Below the pieces are notes generated by a model that saw only the letters and a program-made list of their open reading frames with translations, was not told the origin of the DNA and searched no databases. Made by a program: the position numbers and the translations under genes. A stretch of 64,000 nucleotides of DNA from Rebecca billardiae RCC1528 (lineage: Eukaryota; Haptophyta), in the NCBI GenBank assembly GCA_965240325.2, contig OZ251230.1, forward strand, positions 1,488,001 through 1,552,000. Direction: 5' to 3'. Below are positions 59,025-64,000 of this stretch, piece by piece; the first letter of the stretch is position 1; every line of letters starts with the position of its first letter.

Positions 59025-61940
59025 ATGCCCAGCCGCTCGCCGTTGGCCAGCCCGAAGCGCTCTCGGTCCCCGCGTCTCTCCAGCACGCGTTCAGCGGTGA
59101 AGGCGAGCAAGATCGTGCACGATGCGCCCTCGTTTCACCCGTCGCTCTCGCACGTGCAAAACGAGCGGGCGTACGAGCCGACCACGCGCGTCCGGCCGCT
59201 CACGCTCGTCGCGATGGTGCTCGGCCTCGTCCTCGCCGCGTCGGGCGCGCATGGAGCCTTCGTGTTAGTGCGTCAGTCGCGCGCTTTCCAGCGCACATCC
59301 GCGCCATCGGCCGCTGATGCGCGCGCAGACGCGTCCGCGGATCTCGCGCACCAAGAGACGAAGACCAACAACGCCATGCAGAGGGTTGCGGAGCTCGCGC
59401 TCGCGCTCTCGGCTGCCCGCGCCGACTCGCAGGCGCTGACCACGGAGCTCGCCGCGCTACGCGCGCGTCATAGCGAGCTCGAGCGCCGTGCGGCCGAGGC
59501 GGAGGCTCGTGCCGCCTCGGCGGCCGCAGAGGCCGCCGATGCGCGCGCGGCGGCCCAGTCGCCACTGCTGAGCGCTCTCGCCGCCGCGGTGGCAAGCGGC
59601 AGCACCGACGGCGGCGGCACCGACGCCACCGCGGCATATGGAGCTCGCGCGACCGCGTACGAGGTGACGAACGCCTCGTGGACGCCGATGTGGGCCACGC
59701 TGCGCGCGGCAGCGACGTCGGTGTGGCACGAGCTGCCGCTAGCGGCGCCGGCCGCGCGCGCGCTCGACGCTGACTGGCGGAAGGAGCTCGCCTGGGCTGT
59801 GCGCGGCGCGCTCGTGCTCGTGCTGCTCGGCGTGCAGCGCCGCCGCCGCGGGCACCCGCGCGTGCGCACGCGGGAGACGCCTGTTGGGCTGGCAGCCACG
59901 GCCGTGCCCACACCCGACACCTTCCAAGGGCAGGAGGCAGCGCCCGCGGCGAGCGATGCCAGCGCCGAGGCGGACGACGCGGGCATCACCGACGCGGCGG
60001 CGCAGCCTGCCACCCAAGCGGCCACGGCGGCGGAGGCGACTGCGCTGGATGGCGCGCCCAGCGAGCGGGTGGCCGAGTCGCCGCCACGGCTGCTGCGCCG
60101 CACGAGCAGCGCCGACGACCCGTGCCGCTCGCTCTCGCCCGATGCGTTCGCGCACTCGCCCGAAGCCTCGGTGTGCCTTGAGGCGGAGCTGCCGCCACCG
60201 GCGCCGCTCGGCCGACCGGCTGCCTCGGCGCTGCCTGAGCCAGTCCCGCCCATCGCCACGCCGGAGGAGGCCACGCCGCCCGAAGAGCCCGCCGTTGCCG
60301 CTCTGCCGGCAGCAGCCGCCGCAGCGCAGACAGCGCCGGACTCCACGGCCACCGCCGCCACGGCCGCGCCCGCCGGCGCGGCCGACGACGGCGCGTCGAC
60401 TCGGCCGGCGGCGCCCGCGCCCGCCGCGCCCGCGCCGTGGTCGCCCGCCGCCGTGCCAAGTCCCCACAGCCCGTTCGTCGTGAGGCCCGCGGCCACGCGC
60501 CTCTCGTGGCCGCCCATGACGCGCGCTGCGAGCGTGCCCTTGCCGCCGACCAACCTGACCCAGCTGCCGTCCACACTGTCGCCTCAGCCGCGCAAGCGAC
60601 CCCACATCGCGCCTGCGTGGTCACCCTCGCTGCCGGCGCCGCAGCCCGCTGAGGCGGAGGCGGCGGGGCCCGAAGCCGCGGCAAAGCCACCCCACATCGC
60701 GCCTGCGTGGTCACCCTCGCTGCCGGCGCCGCAGCCCGCAGAGGCGGAGGCGGTGGCGCCCGCAGCTGCGGCAAAGCCGCCCCACATCGCGCCTGCGTGG
60801 TCACCCTCGCTGCCGGCGCCGCAGCCCGCAGAGGCGGAGGCGGCGGGGCCCGAAGCGTCGGCAAAGCCGGCCGCCGCGGCGCCGGCGACGACGGACGCCT
60901 CGACGCAGGCGGCAGCCGTTCCCGACCCGCCGAGCCCGCCCGCCCAGCAAGCGCCGCCCGAGCGCGCGGATGCCGTCACCGAGACCGAGCCCTCTATGGC
61001 CGAGCGCCGCGCGGCGGCTCGGGACTGGGCGCTGCTCGCGCGCGCGGTGCGCACAGACACGGAGGTGGGCTCGGCGGTGGCCGAGGCGGCGGTGGCCAAG
61101 GCGCGGGCGCTACGCGCGCACCACGAAGCCCTCGCGGCCGATCGGCTGCGCGCGCAGGAGCTCCGCGCCGCGGCCACGCGCGCCACCACGCGCGAGAGGA
61201 CGAACAATGCGGTCACCACGCAACTGCGCGCCGAGCTGTCGGATGCGCGCTCGGCGCTCGCGCGCGCGCAGCGCGACGCGGCCGACGCGCGCGCGCGCGC
61301 CGCTGCCGCCGCCGCCGCCGAGGCGCGGGCCAGTGCGGACACGCGCTCGGGCACGCGCTCGCCACGCTCGCCGTCCTCAGCGGAGGTTGCCGGGGGCGAT
61401 CCGGCGCGCGACAGCCCGGCCAAGATGGCGCAGGCCGCGAGTGACGCCGCCGAGACAGCGGCGGCCGCGGCGGCGGCCACGCCTCTGCAGAAGCGTGCGC
61501 CGCACTCGCCAGCCACCAGCTCGACGACGCCGCCCTCGCACTCGGTCCTGCCGGCGTACGCCCTGCCGCGCGTGCACGGCAGCGCGCCGGTGAGCTCGGC
61601 GCACGGCAGCTCCGCCGTCTTCCGCAGCCCTCCGCGCGCGCTCGGCCCGGCCTCGCTCTCCATGCAGCTCAGCCGGAGCCCGCGCGGCCGTGGCACGCCC
61701 CCGTCGGCTGTGACGGGCACGCCGCCGTCGGCGGCCGCGGCGCACACGGCGTCGGTGGCGCGCCTCGTCGACACGCTGCGAAGGGAGGCGAGCCGGTTTC
61801 CCGCGGAGTCGCCGCAGCGCGCCAAGCTGCTCGAGCTCGCCGCACGCCGGGAGGAGGACTGCGGCGACGCGGGCGCTGCCAGCCAGCCGCAGGCGCAGGC
61901 CGGAGGTGAGGCAGCCGAGGCCGACGCCGACGTCGAGTGA
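59025..61940 (+). CDS. Two-TM coiled-coil protein with Pro/Ala repeats
   Basis: 971 aa from the first ATG of the frame. A basic Ser/Arg N-terminus is followed by a TM helix (about 60-80, LTLVAMVLGLVLAASGAHGAFVLV), a coiled coil (about 110-170), a second TM helix (about 250-268, WAVRGALVLVLLGV) and a basic patch, then a very long Ala/Pro/Ser-rich tail. Within the tail are three 30-residue units (PPHIAPAWSPSLPAPQPAEA...), coded by a 90-bp tandem repeat, then a second coiled coil (about 660-740) and Ser/Arg-rich ends. The two TMs with the coil between them suggest an organelle or ER membrane tether. No family recognised. The low-complexity tail is probably disordered. Confidence 0.7.
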   Translation: MPSRSPLASPKRSRSPRLSSTRSAVKASKIVHDAPSFHPSLSHVQNERAYEPTTRVRPLTLVAMVLGLVLAASGAHGAFVLVRQSRAFQRTSAPSAADARADASADLAHQETKTNNAMQRVAELALALSAARADSQALTTELAALRARHSELERRAAEAEARAASAAAEAADARAAAQSPLLSALAAAVASGSTDGGGTDATAAYGARATAYEVTNASWTPMWATLRAAATSVWHELPLAAPAARALDADWRKELAWAVRGALVLVLLGVQRRRRGHPRVRTRETPVGLAATAVPTPDTFQGQEAAPAASDASAEADDAGITDAAAQPATQAATAAEATALDGAPSERVAESPPRLLRRTSSADDPCRSLSPDAFAHSPEASVCLEAELPPPAPLGRPAASALPEPVPPIATPEEATPPEEPAVAALPAAAAAAQTAPDSTATAATAAPAGAADDGASTRPAAPAPAAPAPWSPAAVPSPHSPFVVRPAATRLSWPPMTRAASVPLPPTNLTQLPSTLSPQPRKRPHIAPAWSPSLPAPQPAEAEAAGPEAAAKPPHIAPAWSPSLPAPQPAEAEAVAPAAAAKPPHIAPAWSPSLPAPQPAEAEAAGPEASAKPAAAAPATTDASTQAAAVPDPPSPPAQQAPPERADAVTETEPSMAERRAAARDWALLARAVRTDTEVGSAVAEAAVAKARALRAHHEALAADRLRAQELRAAATRATTRERTNNAVTTQLRAELSDARSALARAQRDAADARARAAAAAAAEARASADTRSGTRSPRSPSSAEVAGGDPARDSPAKMAQAASDAAETAAAAAAATPLQKRAPHSPATSSTTPPSHSVLPAYALPRVHGSAPVSSAHGSSAVFRSPPRALGPASLSMQLSRSPRGRGTPPSAVTGTPPSAAAAHTASVARLVDTLRREASRFPAESPQRAKLLELAARREEDCGDAGAASQPQAQAGGEAAEADADVE
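60600..60869 (+). repeat. 90-bp tandem repeat, 3 copies (coding)
   Basis: Units at 60600, 60690 and 60780 (CCCCACATCGCGCCTGCGTGG...) encode the PPHIAPAWSPSLPAPQPAEA units of the gene at 59025-61940. The copies differ by a few bases, so the expansion is recent and could vary in number between strains. Confidence 0.9.
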
Positions 61941-62420
61941 CGAGAGTAGTCGAGCTGAATACGTCAGCTACAGTCTTAGAGTGACGCCGACCGGATGGCG
62001 CGCGCGCGCGAGAGAGAGAGATGCGAGATGTTATTGGATCTAGCTCTGTGACGAATATATGTGTGGGGGGTTATTGGCACAATAACTGATTGTCTAAGAG
62101 GCCGGTGGGAGCGCAATGCGCGGAATGCGCCGTATGGCGTATGGTTAATGGTATCAACACCTGCCGCTGCCAATCGGCCCGAGGCAGGCGGCCGAGCGCA
62201 AGTCCGGCTGCTATCTTGGCCACCCTCTTCTCGTGCCACGAGGGTCTTTCGAGCCTGCTCTGTGCGCGCGCACAACGGCCCAGAACTAACTAACTCGTTG
62301 TGCTGCTCCTGATCGAGCTTTGATGAGCGGGTTGGCATGGTGATGGTGGCTCTGGACAGCCAATTGGTGGCCTGGATTCTTTCATCTGATTCTGAAGGGC
62401 CAAGAGTTCTTATGCCTGCG
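61941..62420. other. Intergenic, no gene seen
   Basis: 3' flank of the previous gene; a GA-rich patch near 62005-62025. No gene recognised. Confidence 0.5.
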
Positions 62421-62515
62421 TGTCGGTCGCTGGATTCGAACAGGTGACTTTACGGTTGTGTCGAAGGCGTTGAAGAGCCCGAAACGACTGAGCTAAATCG
62501 GTTCGCGCGACCGAC
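62421..62515 (-). repeat. tRNA-derived SINE-like element, copy 1
   Basis: On the minus strand: box A-like TAGCTCAGTCG (62485-62495) and box B-like GTTCGAATC (62433-62441), with a perfect 9-bp outer stem (62507-62515 pairing with 62422-62430). The T stem is broken and the acceptor stem directly before TAGCTCAG does not pair with the far end, so it is not a working tRNA. A second copy of about 75% identity lies at about 62996-63066. Confidence 0.6.
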
Positions 62516-62588
62516 CGACGCGGGCAACTCTTGGCCTTTCACGCGAAGCGCTTTCGACCTCGCGAGAGCCTCGCGGCTCCGGGGGGGA

Positions 62589-63029
62589 ATGATCATGAAA
62601 AGCGAGGAGTCGGCAAAAAGACGAACGAAAGAGGGGAGCACGAAGAAGATGACCGACAAAGAAAGACGACAGAGAAACGAGCACGGTCCGCCGCCGACGA
62701 ATCAGGAGACCCGCGTCGTCCTACCTGTGTCGTTAAATCATAGAATGGGTCCGCGACGCGCAACCTCCGGGTACAGTCGCCCGGGTCAACAACAAAAACT
62801 ACAAAAAGAGCCTCACAAAGCCAGAGCAGCAAGAAGGGCTCACCGCCCACAAAAGACGGAGTCTCTACGAAGCCAGAGCAGAGCAGACGAGCACGCAGGG
62901 TGGAACACCTGGGAGAGACCAGGCAGGGAGAGAAAAACCTCGACAACAAATCCGTCAGAACACTGGACTGGACTACAGCCCCTCGCGGGGTGTCCCACAG
63001 GAGACTTACGGTTATGTCCGAGGAGTTGA
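62589..63029. other. Purine-rich stretch, probably non-coding
   Basis: An A/G-rich run on the plus strand (for example around 62630-62700 and 62790-62840) gives Lys/Arg/Glu-rich open frames on plus and Phe/Leu/Ser-rich ones on minus. Composition and repeated short words fit a retroposed or simple-sequence region better than a protein gene. Confidence 0.4.
62717..62747 (-). repeat. Dispersed 31-bp repeat, copy B
   Basis: Exact reverse complement of 24864-24894. Sits inside the purine-rich region between the two SINE-like copies. Confidence 0.8.
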
Positions 63030-63101
63030 AGAGCCCGAAACGACTGAGCTAAATCGGTTCTCGCGAACCAATTTAGCTCAGTCGTTTCGGGCTCTTCATT
63101 C
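62996..63101 (-). repeat. SINE-like copy 2 with attached inverted copy
   Basis: 62996-63066 repeats copy 1 (minus strand, box A-like part conserved). Its end, 63028-63061, is followed after a 4-nt TCGC loop by its own inverse, giving a hairpin of two 34-nt arms with one mismatch (63028-63061 and 63066-63099). The TA microsatellite begins just after. Confidence 0.65.
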
Positions 63102-63105
63102 CCCC

Positions 63106-63108
<3 letters not shown>

Positions 63109-63161
<53 letters not shown>
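63109..63161. repeat. TA microsatellite
   Basis: About 26 TA units directly after the SINE-like hairpin. Confidence 0.95.
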
Positions 63162-63163
<2 letters not shown>

Positions 63164-63898
63164 GACTAGCTACTATATACGACTATGCTTAGACGGCTGC
63201 TGATGACGATGCGCATGATGACGAGCAGACGATTGAGAAATAACATTCTGAGACGACGCTGTAGGAGGACTCCTCTGACGACTGAGCTGAGCCCTTTAAC
63301 AGTGACGTCCGTCGTACTACGCACTCATCCTGACGACGATGATGCTATAAGACCGAAAGACGATGACATGAGTGATGACAGATGTCAGATGATGATGACT
63401 GCTGCTGACGAGTGATGATGAAAGTGACGATGAGTGACGATGAATATGTGATGCTGAGTGACGGACGGGTAGTGTCACTATTGACGGCAACTGACGCGCT
63501 GTTGCCTGCTCCATCATCACGCGCAGTCGCGGCGGACGCTTACGGCCATCATCGAAAGTATACGTTCTACGACTGCTCTGCAGCAGTATAGCTTCCAGTA
63601 TTACTGACGACTATACGGGGCGGGCGTAGTCGTATAGGCATCATGGCAGGCCGACGACGAGGCAGCTAGCTATGTGCCAAGTGAGCGGACGAGTGCAGTC
63701 GCCGAGTGCGTACGCTGCCGCCTGCGGCCTGGCCCCCAAGTGGCCCAAGTGCGCTGCAGTCAGTCAGTGCCAGTCCTGTGGCACTGATGGCAGCAGATCA
63801 GGCTTTAAGATGACGAATCTCTCTGCTGGTCTGAGTCTCAGCAGACCAGGCGGCAAGATGATGAATCTCTCTGCTGTCTCCGGATTGATGCGATCAGG
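63162..63898. other. Intergenic, near-tandem 3' flank repeat
   Basis: Rich in GATGA/TGACGA short words around 63200-63460. At about 63790-63890 a unit of about 65 bp with AGATGATGAATCTCTCTGCTG and AGATGACGAATCTCTCTGCTG occurs twice, next to the partial gene at the right edge. No other gene seen. Confidence 0.5.
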
Positions 63899-64000
63899 CT
63901 ACCCGAGCCATTTGGCCAACAGTGCTTCGGTGACCATTTCGCAGATCTTGGCGGTGGACTCTGACAGCAGCCCTTCCAGATGGGGATCGTCGCTTTTGTC
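63899..64000 (-). CDS. C-terminal end of a gene cut by the window edge
   Basis: The last 33 codons and stop (TAG) of a frame that enters from beyond 64000. The peptide is amphipathic and coding-like: DPHLEGLLSESTAKICEMVTEALLAKWLG. Codon use differs from the very GC-rich genes, with more AAA and GAA. I do not recognise the family. It may begin with a splice inside the missing part. Confidence 0.5.
   Translation of the reverse strand, partial: DKSDDPHLEGLLSESTAKICEMVTEALLAKWLG

Noticed and set aside
62421-62515. Functional tRNA gene
   Set aside because: Box A and box B are present but the T stem has mismatches and the acceptor sequence before TAGCTCAG does not pair with the 3' end; a SINE-like copy fits better.
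62589-63029. 146-codon Lys/Arg-rich ORF
   Set aside because: Comes from a purine-rich run; the same DNA is open on the other strand and contains a dispersed repeat, so no gene is called.
1-64000. CRISPR array or bacterial operon
   Set aside because: No spaced identical repeats of CRISPR type and no operon layout; spliced eukaryotic genes throughout.

Overview
This is a eukaryotic nuclear window, very GC-rich over the genes, from a photosynthetic protist with a complex plastid; a haptophyte (perhaps pavlovophyte-like) is my best guess. The reasons are spliced genes with short CG-alternating introns that begin GTGCG and end GCGCAG, N-termini that look like ER signal peptides followed by basic or alanine-rich transit sequence on plastid-type proteins, an EsV-1-7 zinc-motif gene of the kind known from brown algae and other algae, and typically eukaryotic genes (MCM2, MTR4, TMTC, a REJ/GPS receptor). 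No prokaryotic operon structure is visible. Species assignment is inference.

Layout. 1-4.6 kb: an EsV-1-7 repeat gene, a small two-TM protein and repeat-rich DNA. 4.6-11.6 kb: MCM2 (minus, 3 exons) divergent from an acidic SAP-domain gene (plus, 4 exons), with an E2F-like site between them. 12.6-17.5 kb: a mitochondrial carrier and homogentisate solanesyltransferase (both minus). 17.5-23 kb: gene-poor DNA with one broken Gly/Asp-repeat gene. 23-28.6 kb: an AP2-like zinc-ribbon protein and two unrecognised ORFs. 28.2-30.6 kb: repeat DNA dominated by a near-perfect 1.6-kb inverted repeat made of hairpin modules. 31-37 kb: an LRR/IQ protein, an unknown protein, a plastid-type STI1-like protein and a PTPMT1-like phosphatase. 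37-42.7 kb: MTR4 helicase in 11 exons, with one apparent GC-AG intron and an 11-bp minisatellite inside another intron. 43-62 kb: a dense run of large genes: REJ/GPS/EF-hand receptor, adenylate kinase-Nudix fusion, ankyrin protein, TMTC mannosyltransferase, a lipid-anchored double-TIR protein with duplicated Tudor-like modules, and a two-TM coiled-coil protein. 62-64 kb: tRNA-derived SINE-like repeats, a TA microsatellite, and the last codons of a gene running off the right edge.

The genes do not form one pathway. They sit mostly as divergent pairs sharing short promoters (MCM2/SAP, unknown/STI1-like, MTR4/receptor, TMTC/TIR). The two strongest candidates for something undescribed are the hairpin-module palindrome at 29020-30611 and the myristoylation-motif double-TIR, double-Tudor protein at 56371-58779. 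Exon boundaries were deduced by hand from reading frame, splice signals and family conservation; no alignment or search was run.
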